NCBI GenBank assembly: GCA_937891825.1
Contig: CALAHN010000068.1
Coordinates: 1-64,000 of the forward strand
DNA: 64,000 nt
Source of the DNA: an uncultured Alphaproteobacteria bacterium
GTDB lineage: Bacteria > Pseudomonadota > Alphaproteobacteria > Bin95
Direction: 5' to 3'
Positions 53,324-62,186 of the stretch are shown piece after piece. The translations under genes were made by a program, and so were the position numbers. How positions within the stretch are numbered: position 1 is the stretch's first letter; each line of letters opens with the position of its first letter. The notes below the pieces were generated by a model. That model made no database searches, had not been told where the DNA came from, and saw only the letters and a list, made by a program, of their open reading frames with translations.

Positions 53324-54244
53324 ATGGAGCTGATCCAGGCCATCATCGCGTCGATCATCGTCGCCGCAACGCCCCTCGCCTTCGCCGCTATCGGCGAGGT
53401 CGTGGCGGAGAAATCCGGCGTCCTCAATCTCGGGGTCGAGGGCATGATGATCGTCGGCGCCCTTGCGGGCTTTGCCACGACCTTTGAAACCGGATCGCCC
53501 GCGCTAGGCGTGCTCGTCGCGGCCGCTGCCGGCACGACGGCCGCCCTCGCCTTCGGCTTTCTGACCCAGATCCTGCTCGCCAATCAGGTGGCGACCGGCC
53601 TGGCGCTGACCTTGTTCTGCCTGGGGCTGACGGCGCTTGCCGGCCATGCCTATTCGGGCCAGGCGACGCCGCCCCTGCAGCCCATCCCGATCCCGCTCCT
53701 GTCGGAGATCCCGGTTCTGGGCCCGGCGTTGTTCGCCCATGACGCGCTGGTTTATCTCGCTGTCGCCCTGGCGCTGGCCGCCGGATGGTTTCTCCGGTCG
53801 ACCCGCGCCGGCCTGATCCTCCGCGCGATCGGCGAGAACCCTGACGCAGCGCACGCCATCGGTTACCCGGTCGTCCTGGCGCGCCTTATGGCGCTGGCCT
53901 TCGGCGGCGCGCTGGCGGGCATCGGCGGGGCTTATCTGTTTCTGGTCCAGACGCCGCACTGGGTGGAGAACATGACCTCCGGCCGCGGCTGGATCGCGCT
54001 CGCCATCGTGGTGTTCGCGGGCTGGCGGCCGGAACGCGCCTTGCTCGGCGCGTATCTGTTCGGCGGCGTATCGGTCATTCAGCTGCATATGCAAGCCTTC
54101 GGCATCGATATCGACGCGCAATATCTCTCGATGGCGCCCTATCTCGCGACGATCGTGGTGCTTGCGCTGATCTCCCATGATAAGACGCGGCAGCGCATGA
54201 ACGCGCCAGCGGCGCTTGGCCGGCCTTTCTTCCAAAGCTCATAG
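53324..54244 (+). CDS. BMP-type ABC transporter permease 4
   Basis: A 306-residue permease of the NupQ/YufQ type. EVVAEKSGVLNLGVEGMMIVGALAG is the family motif, as is GLILRAIGENPDAAHAIGYPV. The segment GGAYLFLVQTPHWVENMTSGRGW matches the coupling region. Eight to nine hydrophobic helices are visible. It is paired with the previous permease. Only 60 bases separate it from the binding-protein gene, so the four genes likely form one operon. Confidence 0.9.
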   Translation: MELIQAIIASIIVAATPLAFAAIGEVVAEKSGVLNLGVEGMMIVGALAGFATTFETGSPALGVLVAAAAGTTAALAFGFLTQILLANQVATGLALTLFCLGLTALAGHAYSGQATPPLQPIPIPLLSEIPVLGPALFAHDALVYLAVALALAAGWFLRSTRAGLILRAIGENPDAAHAIGYPVVLARLMALAFGGALAGIGGAYLFLVQTPHWVENMTSGRGWIALAIVVFAGWRPERALLGAYLFGGVSVIQLHMQAFGIDIDAQYLSMAPYLATIVVLALISHDKTRQRMNAPAALGRPFFQSS

Positions 54245-54304
54245 GCCGCACGACAGGATTGAGACGCCCTTGGCAATGACAGGTACAACAACGGAGGCAA
54301 TCTG

Positions 54305-55381
54305 ATGCAGCGTAAGGCACTGAAACTCGCGGCCCTCGGGCTGGCCGCCGCCCTCATCGGCGGACCAGCCCTGGCAGACGGCAAGACCAAGGTTGGGTTC
54401 GTCTATGTCGGTCCGGTCGGCGACCACGGCTGGTCCTACGAACACGATCAGTCCCGGCTGGCGGTCGAAGCCGAATTCGGCGACAAGGTCGAGACCACCT
54501 ATGTGGAAAAGGTCTCCGAAGGGCCCGACGCGGAGCGCGTCATCCAGCAGTTGGCGCGGAGCGGCCATGACCTGATCTTCACCACCTCCTTCGGCTTCAT
54601 GAACCCGACGCTCAAGGTCGCGAAGCAGTTCCCCAAGGTGAAGTTCGAGCATGCGACCGGCTTCAAGCGCGCCCCAAACCTCGCCACATATTCCGCGCGC
54701 TTTTATGAAGGCCGCACGGTGATCGGCCTGATCGCCGGCAAGATGACGAAGACCAACACTGTCGGCTACATCGCCTCATTCCCGATCCCGGAAGTGGTGC
54801 GCGGCATCAATGCGGCTTATCTTGCGGCGAAGAGCGTCAATCCCGACGTCAAGTTCAAGGTCATCTGGGTCAGCACCTGGTTCGATCCGGGCAAGGAAGC
54901 CGACGCCGCCAAAGCGCTGATCGATCAGGGCGCGGACGTGCTGATGCAGCACACCGACAGCCCCGCCGCCATGCAGGTCGCCGAGGAGCGCGGCATCTAT
55001 GCCTTCGGCCAGGCCTCCGACATGAAGCGCTTCGGCCCGAACGCACAGTTGACCTCCATCGTCGACAACTGGGCGCCCTACTACATCGCCCGCGTCAAGG
55101 CGGTGATGGACGGAACCTGGGAGAGCACGGACACCTGGGACGGCATCAAGCCGGGCATGGTCGGCATCGCCCCGCTGTCGGACAAGCTGCCGGCTGACGT
55201 GAAAGCCCTCGCCCAGCAGGCGATCGACGACATTGTCGCCGGTACGCGGCATTCCTTCACAGGCCCGATCAACAAGCAGGACGGTTCGCCCTGGCTGAAA
55301 GCCGGCGAAACCGCCAGCGACGGCGACCTGGCGTCAATGAACTTCTATGTCGAAGGCGTGGAAGGCGCGCTGCCGAAGTAG
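54305..55381 (+). CDS. BMP-family ABC substrate-binding protein 2 (Sec signal)
   Basis: A 358-residue BMP/PnrA-type binding protein. A Sec signal ends at about residue 23 (AAALIGGPALA-DG). The mature start KTKVGFVYVGPVGDHGWSYEHD is characteristic, with VEKVSEGPDAERVIQQLARS and FATGFKRAPNLATYSARFYEG-like segments; GADVLMQHTDSPAAMQVAEE is also typical. ATG 54305 has GGAGG upstream. It differs from the first BMP protein in using Sec rather than Tat. Ligand unknown; the family includes nucleoside and purine binders. Two hairpins follow its stop codon. Confidence 0.9.
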   Translation: MQRKALKLAALGLAAALIGGPALADGKTKVGFVYVGPVGDHGWSYEHDQSRLAVEAEFGDKVETTYVEKVSEGPDAERVIQQLARSGHDLIFTTSFGFMNPTLKVAKQFPKVKFEHATGFKRAPNLATYSARFYEGRTVIGLIAGKMTKTNTVGYIASFPIPEVVRGINAAYLAAKSVNPDVKFKVIWVSTWFDPGKEADAAKALIDQGADVLMQHTDSPAAMQVAEERGIYAFGQASDMKRFGPNAQLTSIVDNWAPYYIARVKAVMDGTWESTDTWDGIKPGMVGIAPLSDKLPADVKALAQQAIDDIVAGTRHSFTGPINKQDGSPWLKAGETASDGDLASMNFYVEGVEGALPK

Positions 55382-55433
55382 GGACTGCGCTTTTGCGGTC
55401 CCGCGCCGGCGGAAGGGTCAACCCTCCGCCGGC
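55381..55433. terminator. Pair of hairpins between convergent operons
   Basis: The first hairpin, GGGAC-TG-CGC-TTTT-GCG-GTCCC (55381-55402), follows the BMP binding-protein stop. The second (55405-55433) has arms GCCGGCGG / CCGCCGGC plus AGGGT / ACCCT around a two-base loop, and it overlaps the stop codon of the minus-strand ATPase gene. Both operons end here, so a bidirectional terminator is likely. Confidence 0.6.
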
Positions 55434-57142
55434 ATGACGGCCGACGGCTCCAGCAGGTCCATGCGCGGCATCAGGTCCAGGAGATGGCGGGTGTAAGGAT
55501 GCTGCGGGGCGGTGAATAATTGCTCGTTCTCGCCAATCTCGCAGATGGCGCCGTCCTTCATCACGGCGATCCGGTCGCACATCTGCCGGATCACCGGCAG
55601 GTCGTGGCTGATGAACAGCATGGTCAGCCCAAGCTCATCCTGCAGATCCTTCAAAAGGTTCAGGATTTGCGCCTGGATCGAGACATCCAGGGCCGAGGTC
55701 GGCTCGTCGCAGATCAGGATGCGCGGGCGGGAGGCCAGCGCGCGGGCGATGGAGATGCGCTGGCGCTGGCCGCCGGAAAACTCGTGAGGGTAGCGCTTGG
55801 CGGCGCTGGCGCCGAGGCCGACATGGTCCAGCAGGTCGCCGATGATGCGCTGGGTCTCGGCTTCATCCGCCGTCAGCTTGAAGAAACGGATCGGCTCGGC
55901 GACGATCTCGCCGACGCGCATCCGGCCGTTCAAGCTGGAATAAGGGTCCTGAAAGACCATCTGAAGCGCCCGCCGGGCTTTCCGGGTCTCCGGCGCCCGC
56001 GGGTCCGCCAGAAGATCGCGGCCCATCGCCTGGATCGAGCCCTGATCGACGTTATAGAGCCGGGCGATACAGCGGGCGATGGTCGACTTGCCCGACCCGG
56101 ACTCGCCGACCAGACCGAAGGTCTCGCCCTCCCGGATCTGGAAGCTGACGTCGTTGACGGCTTTCAGCATCTTGCGGTTGCGTTTCAGGATGGCTTTCTG
56201 CAGCACGAAGCTCAAGCTGATGTTCTTGACATCGACTGCGATGCCCTTGGGCGGCCGGAAGTCCTGCGCCGCCCCCAGCCAATGGTTCTGGACGTCGATC
56301 CGCCGTCGGGGCGCGTCGCCGCCTTCGATATAATCGATCGCGGCGAAGCGCTTCAGGCGCTTGTCGGCGCGCGGCACGGCGGCGATCAGGCTTTTGGTGT
56401 AGGCGTGCGTCGGGGCGCCCAGCACCTGGGCCACGGGTCCCGTCTCCACCACCTCGCCCCGGTACATGACGGCGACCCGGTCGGCGATATTGGCGATCAC
56501 GCCGATATCGTGGGTCACGATGATGACGCCCAGATTGCGCGAGCGGCAGAGGCCCTTGATCAGATCGAGGATCTGCGCCTGGATCGAGACGTCGAGGGCG
56601 GTCGTCGGCTCGTCGGCGATGATCAGGTCCGGGTCGCCCGCGAGCGCGAGCGCGATCACGACACGCTGGCGCATGCCGCCTGAAAACTGGTGCGGATAGG
56701 CCTGGAGCCGCGCCCGGGCTTCGGTGATGCCTACGCCCTCCAGCAGCTCGACGGCCCTGTCGGCCGCCGCTTTGTCGCGCAGCCCAAGGGATTTCTGAAT
56801 GGTCTCGACCAATTGCTGCCCGATGGTCAGCAACGGATTGAGCGAAGTCTGCGGGTCCTGAAAGATCATGCCGATCTCATCGCCGCGAATGCGCCGCATC
56901 TCATCCTCGGAGAGGCCGCGGATATTCTTGCCCTTGAACAGAATCTCGCCGGCCGTCACTTCGCCGGGCTTCTCCAGTAAATCCATGATCGCATTACCGA
57001 TCGTGGATTTCCCCGCGCCCGATTCGCCGACGAGGCCAAGCACCTCGCCCGCCTCGACCTGGAGCGAGACATTACGGGCGGCCTTCACCGTCTCGCGGCG
57101 CGTCAGGAAAGCGACGTCAAGGCCTTTGATGTCGAGCAGCAT
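55418..57142 (-). CDS. Fused DppD-DppF ABC ATPase 2
   Basis: A 574-residue double ATPase. Half 1: Walker A GESGAGKSTIG, FSGGMRQRVVIA and LIIADEPTTALD. Half 2: GESGSGKSTIA, FSGGQRQRISIA and ILICDEPTSALD. The oligopeptide C-terminal motif occurs twice (HAYTKSLIAAVPR, HPYTRHLLDLMPR). I use the ATG at 57142, which overlaps the DppC-like stop (ATGA); the longer frame is the wrong start. It is the last gene of a minus-strand operon 60686-55418, the second Dpp-type importer in the window. Confidence 0.9.
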   Translation of the reverse strand: MLLDIKGLDVAFLTRRETVKAARNVSLQVEAGEVLGLVGESGAGKSTIGNAIMDLLEKPGEVTAGEILFKGKNIRGLSEDEMRRIRGDEIGMIFQDPQTSLNPLLTIGQQLVETIQKSLGLRDKAAADRAVELLEGVGITEARARLQAYPHQFSGGMRQRVVIALALAGDPDLIIADEPTTALDVSIQAQILDLIKGLCRSRNLGVIIVTHDIGVIANIADRVAVMYRGEVVETGPVAQVLGAPTHAYTKSLIAAVPRADKRLKRFAAIDYIEGGDAPRRRIDVQNHWLGAAQDFRPPKGIAVDVKNISLSFVLQKAILKRNRKMLKAVNDVSFQIREGETFGLVGESGSGKSTIARCIARLYNVDQGSIQAMGRDLLADPRAPETRKARRALQMVFQDPYSSLNGRMRVGEIVAEPIRFFKLTADEAETQRIIGDLLDHVGLGASAAKRYPHEFSGGQRQRISIARALASRPRILICDEPTSALDVSIQAQILNLLKDLQDELGLTMLFISHDLPVIRQMCDRIAVMKDGAICEIGENEQLFTAPQHPYTRHLLDLMPRMDLLEPSAVMPAEG

Positions 57143-58074
57143 CAGCGGAGCTTCGGGTTGAGAGCGTCGCGCATCCAGTCCCCCAGCAGGTTCACGGAAA
57201 ACACCAGCACCACAAGCGCGATCGCCGGAAAGAACGTGATCCACCAGAGGCCGGAGAACAGGAACTCGTTCCCGACCCGGATCAGCGTGCCGAGCGACGG
57301 CGTCGTCGGCGGAATGCCCTGGCCCAGAAAGGACAGGGTCGCCTCGGCGATGACCGCGAGCGCGAGGCCGATGGTCGCCAGCACCAGCACCGGCCGCATG
57401 ACGTTCGGCAGGATATGGCGGACCATGATCATCCAGCCCGGCAGATCGATGACGCGCGCCGCCTGCACATATTCCTTGCTGACCTCGACCATGGTCGCGC
57501 CGCGCACGACGCGCGCGAACTGCGGCCAGTCGGTGAGCCCGATGGCGACGATGACGACATAGATCGCGAACTCGTCCCGCATCTCCAGCGGCAGGACCGC
57601 GCGCCCGACGCCATTGATCAGGATGGCGAGCAGGATGCCCGGGATCGTGAGTTGCACATCGGCAGCGCGCATGATGATGCTATCGACCGTCCCGCCGAAA
57701 TACCCCGAAATCACGCCGAGCACGACGCCCAGCACCATGCCGAGGCAGACCGCCGCCAGTCCGACGATGATCGAGAGCCGCCCGCCATAGAGGATGGTCG
57801 AGAGCATGTCGCGGCCCTGATTGTCGGTTCCAAGCAGGTACTGCGCTTGCCCGCCTTCGATCCACGCCGGCGGGAGTTTCCCGTCCCAAAGCGAGATCTG
57901 CGAGGGGTCGAACGGATTGAACGGCGCGATCAAAGGCGCCAGCAGCGCCGCCCCGATACACAGAACCGCGATGCCGGCCGCGATCATGGCGGACGGCGTC
58001 GTCAGGAAGGAATGGGCGACATCGTTATCCGCGAGCCGGCCCCAGAAGCCGAGAGGAGGCTTTGTCGTCGCCAT
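57142..58074 (-). CDS. Dpp-type ABC permease (DppC-like) 2
   Basis: A 310-residue permease of the DppC/OppC family. It has LIAPFNPFDPSQISLWDGKLPP, then YLLGTDNQGRDMLSTILYGGR, the family's GTDxxGRD motif. VSKEYVQAARVIDLPGWMIM is the EAA loop, and FLGQGIPPTTPSLGTLI precedes the C-terminal LLGDWMRDALNPKLR. It is one base apart from the DppB-like gene and overlaps the ATPase gene. Start at ATG 58074. Confidence 0.9.
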   Translation of the reverse strand: MATTKPPLGFWGRLADNDVAHSFLTTPSAMIAAGIAVLCIGAALLAPLIAPFNPFDPSQISLWDGKLPPAWIEGGQAQYLLGTDNQGRDMLSTILYGGRLSIIVGLAAVCLGMVLGVVLGVISGYFGGTVDSIIMRAADVQLTIPGILLAILINGVGRAVLPLEMRDEFAIYVVIVAIGLTDWPQFARVVRGATMVEVSKEYVQAARVIDLPGWMIMVRHILPNVMRPVLVLATIGLALAVIAEATLSFLGQGIPPTTPSLGTLIRVGNEFLFSGLWWITFFPAIALVVLVFSVNLLGDWMRDALNPKLR

Positions 58075-58075
58075 C

Positions 58076-59047
58076 TTACTTGGCTCCCAGCCGAATGCGC
58101 GGATCGATCACGAAATACAGAATGTCGACGACAAGGTTCACGACCACGAAGACCAGCGCGACGAAACAAAGATAGGCCGACATGATCGGCACATCGACGA
58201 AATCGACCGACTGAATGAACATCAGTCCGGTTCCAGGCCACTGGAACACGGTCTCGGTGATGACCGAGAAGGCGATCAGGCCGCCGATATTGATGCCGAT
58301 GATCGTCACAACCGGCACAAGCGTGTTCTTCAGGGCGTGGCTGAAATTGATGGCGCGCTCCGAAAGGCCCCGGGCGCGAGCGAACTTGATGAAATCGGCC
58401 TGCATGACCTCCAGCATCTCGGCGCGGACCAGTCGCAGGATGATCGTCATCTGGAAAAGCGAGAGGGTGATCGCCGGCAGGATGATCGACCTCCAACCGT
58501 CGATGGTCAGCAAGCTGGTCTTCCAACCGCCAAGGTCGATGACGCCGCCCCGGCCCGACGATGGCAGCCAGCGCAGATGCACGGCGAAGAGATAGATCAG
58601 GCCGATGCCGATAATGAATGTCGGCAGCGAAACGCCGATCAGCGAGCCCGAGAGCACCAACCGACTCGCCCAGGAATTCCGCTGGATGCCGGTATAGACG
58701 CCGGCCGTTATGCCGAAGCCCAGCGCGATCAGGGCGGAGACGAAGACCAGTTCCAGGGTCGCGGGCAGCCGCTCCGCGATCAGTTGATCGACCGGGCGCT
58801 TGATCCGGTAGCTCAGCCCGAAATCGCCCTGGATCGCGTTGCCGAGAAAGCGACCGTACTGAACGATGATCGGGTCGTCGAGACCCAGTTCCTGGCGGAT
58901 GCGCACCCGGTCTTCGCGGGTCGCGTCCTGGCCGACCATGTTGTTGACGGGGTCGCCGACGAAATTGAACAAGGAGAACGAGATCACCGAAACGCTCGCC
59001 ATCACGAGAATGGATTGGAGCAGGCGGCGCACGATCAATGCGAACAT
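58076..59047 (-). CDS. Dpp-type ABC permease (DppB-like) 2
   Basis: A 323-residue permease of the DppB/OppB family. Its N-terminus LIVRRLLQSILVMASVSVISFSLF is typical, as are FGLSYRIKRPVDQLIAERLPATLELV and the EAA loop RAEMLEVMQADFIKFARARGLSER. VITETVFQWPGTGLMFIQSVDFVDVPIM is the conserved C-terminal motif. It is the first permease gene of the operon, 73 bases after the binding-protein gene; a strong hairpin lies between them. Confidence 0.9.
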   Translation of the reverse strand: MFALIVRRLLQSILVMASVSVISFSLFNFVGDPVNNMVGQDATREDRVRIRQELGLDDPIIVQYGRFLGNAIQGDFGLSYRIKRPVDQLIAERLPATLELVFVSALIALGFGITAGVYTGIQRNSWASRLVLSGSLIGVSLPTFIIGIGLIYLFAVHLRWLPSSGRGGVIDLGGWKTSLLTIDGWRSIILPAITLSLFQMTIILRLVRAEMLEVMQADFIKFARARGLSERAINFSHALKNTLVPVVTIIGINIGGLIAFSVITETVFQWPGTGLMFIQSVDFVDVPIMSAYLCFVALVFVVVNLVVDILYFVIDPRIRLGAK

Positions 59048-59076
59048 TTCGGAAGGGTATTTCCTGCCTGAACGAT

Positions 59077-59107
59077 GGCCGGGCCGGCGCGTCGCGCCAG
59101 CCCGGCC
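59077..59107 (-). terminator. Intercistronic hairpin between binding protein and permeases
   Basis: A very stable hairpin with arms GGCCGGGC / GCCCGGCC and GGCGCG / CGCGCC, interrupted by one mismatch. It sits between the binding-protein gene (ends 59121) and the first permease (starts 59047). It lacks a U-tract. Such hairpins stabilise or attenuate transcripts, so the binding protein is made in excess of the permeases. Confidence 0.55.
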
Positions 59108-59120
59108 GAACGTTCCTGGA

Positions 59121-60686
59121 CTACTTCATGACGATGAAGCGCGGACGCAGGGCGTCGTCGGCGCCGATCGGGGCGTCGACCTTGTTCGACATCGCCCAGG
59201 CGATGACCTGATGGTGCAGCGGCACATAGGGCTTGTCCGCCAGCACGATGTTCCAGGCCTCTTCGATCATGGCTGTGCGCTTGTCGATGTCGGTTTCTGT
59301 CGCGATCGCCGCCGTGATCTCATTGACGCGCGCATTGTTGTAGCCCGTGGCGTTCCACGAGCCGCCATCCGCCAGCAGATACGCGAAGACATAGTGGCTA
59401 TCCAGGGTAGGCACGCCCCAGCCCAGCATATAGAAATCGCTGGTCCGCTTCTGGATCTTGGGGAAATGCTGCGCCTTCGAGACTGCTTCCAGATTAACCT
59501 TGACGCCGACTTTCGCCAGCATCGCGACGGCCGCCTGGCAGATCTTTTCATCGTTATTGTAGCGATTGTTCGGGCAGTCCAATTGCACGGTGAAACCGTT
59601 CGGATATCCCGCATCGGCCAGCAACGCCTTGGCTTTCTCGGGATCGAACGGCAGCGGCTTGTCGTTTTCGGGCGTGTTGCCGAACACGCCGGGCGGCGTG
59701 ATCATGCCGGTCGGGAAGGACAGGCCTTCCATGACGACCCGCTGGATCGCGACCTTGTCCATCGCGAGGTTCATGGCTTCGCGAACGCGCACGTCGGCAA
59801 AGGGGTTCTTGCCCTTGACGTCGGACGTCCTGAGTTCTGCGACGCCCTGGTCCATGCCGAAGAAGATCGAGCGGATCTGGGCGACGGTAATGACCTTCAG
59901 GCCATCGGCAGATTCGATGCGTTTCAGGTCCTGCAGCGGCGGATCGAGCACGAAATCGACCTCTCCGGATAGCAGGGCCGCGACACGGGTCGCCGCATTG
60001 GCGATCGGGCGATACTCAATCCGGTCGATATTGCCGGGGAACAGCTTGTCGCCCCACCAGGCGGTGTTGCGGGCCAGGACAGTCAATTCGTCCGGCGCGC
60101 GCGAAACGACCTTGAAGGGGCCGGTGCCGTTCGCGTTGCGAACCGCATAAGTTTCCTGCTTGGCCTTGAAATCCTGCGGGGTCGTAACGTTGTTCTTTTC
60201 GGCCCAATCCTTGTCGAGGATGTAGGTCGAGGTCAGCTGGTTCGGCAGAATCGGGTTCGGGCCATCGGTCATCAGCTTGACGGTGTGATCGTCGATGATC
60301 TGAACGCTGGTGATGCCGGAAACCTGTTCCTTGAAGTCGGAACTGGGCGATTGGGCGCGCTCGATCGAGAATTTCACGTCTTCGGCGGTGAAGTCGGCGC
60401 CGTCATGAAACTTGACGCCTTCCCGCAGCTTGAACGTCCAGCCGTCGGCGGCGCCGGTCCAGGAGACCGCCAGTTCCGGCTGCAGCTTCATTTGCGGATC
60501 GCGGGTCACGAGCGATTCGTAAAGCTGCCCGTTCATCGCATTGGTCGGGCCTTCGTTCTGGGACATCGGGTCGAGCGTCAGGGCGTCGCCCTGGCTGGCC
60601 CATTTGAAGACGTTCTCGGCGAATGCAGGCGCGCTCGCCAGCGCAAATACGGCCGCCGTCGCCAGTAGCCATCGGGATTGTCGCAT
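59121..60686 (-). CDS. Peptide/nickel-type ABC substrate-binding protein 2 (family 5)
   Basis: A 521-residue SBP family 5 protein. A Sec signal ends near residue 23 (VFALASAPAFA-EN). FKWASQGDALTLDPMSQNEG opens the mature protein; WTFKLREGVKFHDGADFTAEDVKFSIERA is the signature region. A stronger match to the dipeptide/glutathione group is seen in NEGPTNAMNGQLYESLVTRDPQM. It heads the second Dpp operon, divergent from the YcaQ gene by no close distance. Ligand unknown. ATG 60686 follows AAGGAGGC. Confidence 0.9.
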   Translation of the reverse strand: MRQSRWLLATAAVFALASAPAFAENVFKWASQGDALTLDPMSQNEGPTNAMNGQLYESLVTRDPQMKLQPELAVSWTGAADGWTFKLREGVKFHDGADFTAEDVKFSIERAQSPSSDFKEQVSGITSVQIIDDHTVKLMTDGPNPILPNQLTSTYILDKDWAEKNNVTTPQDFKAKQETYAVRNANGTGPFKVVSRAPDELTVLARNTAWWGDKLFPGNIDRIEYRPIANAATRVAALLSGEVDFVLDPPLQDLKRIESADGLKVITVAQIRSIFFGMDQGVAELRTSDVKGKNPFADVRVREAMNLAMDKVAIQRVVMEGLSFPTGMITPPGVFGNTPENDKPLPFDPEKAKALLADAGYPNGFTVQLDCPNNRYNNDEKICQAAVAMLAKVGVKVNLEAVSKAQHFPKIQKRTSDFYMLGWGVPTLDSHYVFAYLLADGGSWNATGYNNARVNEITAAIATETDIDKRTAMIEEAWNIVLADKPYVPLHHQVIAWAMSNKVDAPIGADDALRPRFIVMK

Positions 60687-60878
60687 CTAAGCCTCCTTCT
60701 TTGTCTCGCAGGCCGCCTGCTGTTGCCTCGATGGGGCTGCGCTTAACCCACGACAGTAACGCCCTCTCCGTCATGGGCAAGCCTGAAAACGCAGCACGAG
60801 GCCAAAGTGCATCACAATCCGGCGCCTGCCGGATAAATGAGCGCCCATCGCCCATACTGGCGTCAAAGGCCTTTGGCG

Positions 60879-62087
60879 TCAGAGCGGCTGACGGAGCCAT
60901 CCATCGGCGAAGCGCACACGGTCGCAACCGGCAAAGACCGCCAGACGATCAAGCTCCCGTTCCAGCTTCAGGGCGCGCGCCCGGCCAAGCGTCAGTCCCG
61001 GTTCCGGCCAATAGGCCGTGACGGCGAGCGCGCCTTCGTCGCGCTTCATATCGATGCGCCCGACCAGCCGGTCGCCTTCCAGCACGGGAAAGACGTAGTA
61101 GCCATAGGTCCGCTTCGGCGCCGGCACGAATATCTCGATCCTGTAGCGGAAGCCGAACAGCCATTCCGCCCGCCGCCGATCCCTGAGCGCCGGGTCGAAA
61201 GGGCTGAGCACGCGCAGCCGCCCGAGGGGCGGCCGGCTTGCGGCCACGGCCGCCAGAACGTCGGGCCGGGCGAAGGCGCGCCTGACGCCGCCGTCGGCGC
61301 CTTCGACATCGACTTCGATCACGCTGTCGCCCAGGGCCCGCGCCGCCCAGGCCTTGGCCTCCGATGGCGCAACCGTCGCCCAGAAGGCGGCGATCTCCCC
61401 GGACGTGCCGAACCCCAGCCGGTCGAGCGCGCTCTCGCACGCCCAGGCGACCGTCGCATCGCCATTGGGCCGATGCGCGCGGATATCCGCCGGCACGACG
61501 TTTTCCTCCAGATCGAAGATTTTTTGGAAGCCCTCGCGCCCGCTGACGGCGAGCGCGCCGGTCCGCCAAAGAAATTCGAGCGCCGTCTTGGAGGGATGCC
61601 AGTCCCACCAGCCGCCGCTGGACCGGTCCTCGTCGCCGCCGACGTCGCGGGCCATCGCCGGGCCGCGCTCGCGGATATGCGCCAGAACGGCCTCGAACCT
61701 GTCCTCGAAGCCATCCCGCCGCCAGTCGCGCCACCGGTCGCGCAGCCGCACGGCGTCCCGCTCGAAGCGCAGCCGCCAGTGGGGATAGAACGCCATCGGG
61801 ATGATGGCGGCGTCATGGGTCCAATGCTCGAACAGGCTCCGGCGCTTTTCCAACAGGGCCTTCAACTGGCGCGGTCGGTAATTGGCGTTCCGGGCGGCCA
61901 GGATCATGTCATGGGCGCGCGCGACGGTGTTGACGCTATCGACCTGCACGAACCCGATTTCTTGGATCAATTCATGCAGATTCGCGGCCGAAAGCGGCGC
62001 GCCGAAAGGCTGGCTGAGGCCGTGCCGCGCGAGGAAGAGCCTGCGGGCGTCGCGGTTGGCGAGGAAGGGGCGGGCAGCGTCGGTCAT
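60879..62087 (-). CDS. YcaQ/AlkX-like DNA glycosylase (HTH_42)
   Basis: A 402-residue protein of the winged-helix HTH_42 family, related to YcaQ/AlkX interstrand-crosslink glycosylases. The motif near residue 45 is FVQVDSV, the Q-x-D catalytic pattern of the YcaQ group (AlkZ has Q-x-Q). The N-terminal wing (ANLHELIQEIGF) and later ARAHDMILAARNANYR and FEHWTHDAAIIP are conserved. The last part holds a beta-barrel-like domain ending GDRLVGRIDMK. It probably unhooks damaged or alkylated bases. Start ATG 62087 (MTDAARPF) is preferred to 62144, which would add an Arg-rich leader. The adjacent genes give no DNA-repair context. Confidence 0.85.
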   Translation of the reverse strand: MTDAARPFLANRDARRLFLARHGLSQPFGAPLSAANLHELIQEIGFVQVDSVNTVARAHDMILAARNANYRPRQLKALLEKRRSLFEHWTHDAAIIPMAFYPHWRLRFERDAVRLRDRWRDWRRDGFEDRFEAVLAHIRERGPAMARDVGGDEDRSSGGWWDWHPSKTALEFLWRTGALAVSGREGFQKIFDLEENVVPADIRAHRPNGDATVAWACESALDRLGFGTSGEIAAFWATVAPSEAKAWAARALGDSVIEVDVEGADGGVRRAFARPDVLAAVAASRPPLGRLRVLSPFDPALRDRRRAEWLFGFRYRIEIFVPAPKRTYGYYVFPVLEGDRLVGRIDMKRDEGALAVTAYWPEPGLTLGRARALKLERELDRLAVFAGCDRVRFADGWLRQPL

Positions 62088-62186
62088 CGCAGCGGCTGTA
62101 AGGCGCCTTGCCCGGCGAAAGCAAGTCCCCGCCCCGCTCGCCATCGGTTATAGTCGCCCAAACAAGCGATCTCCGGGAGCGAGGCG

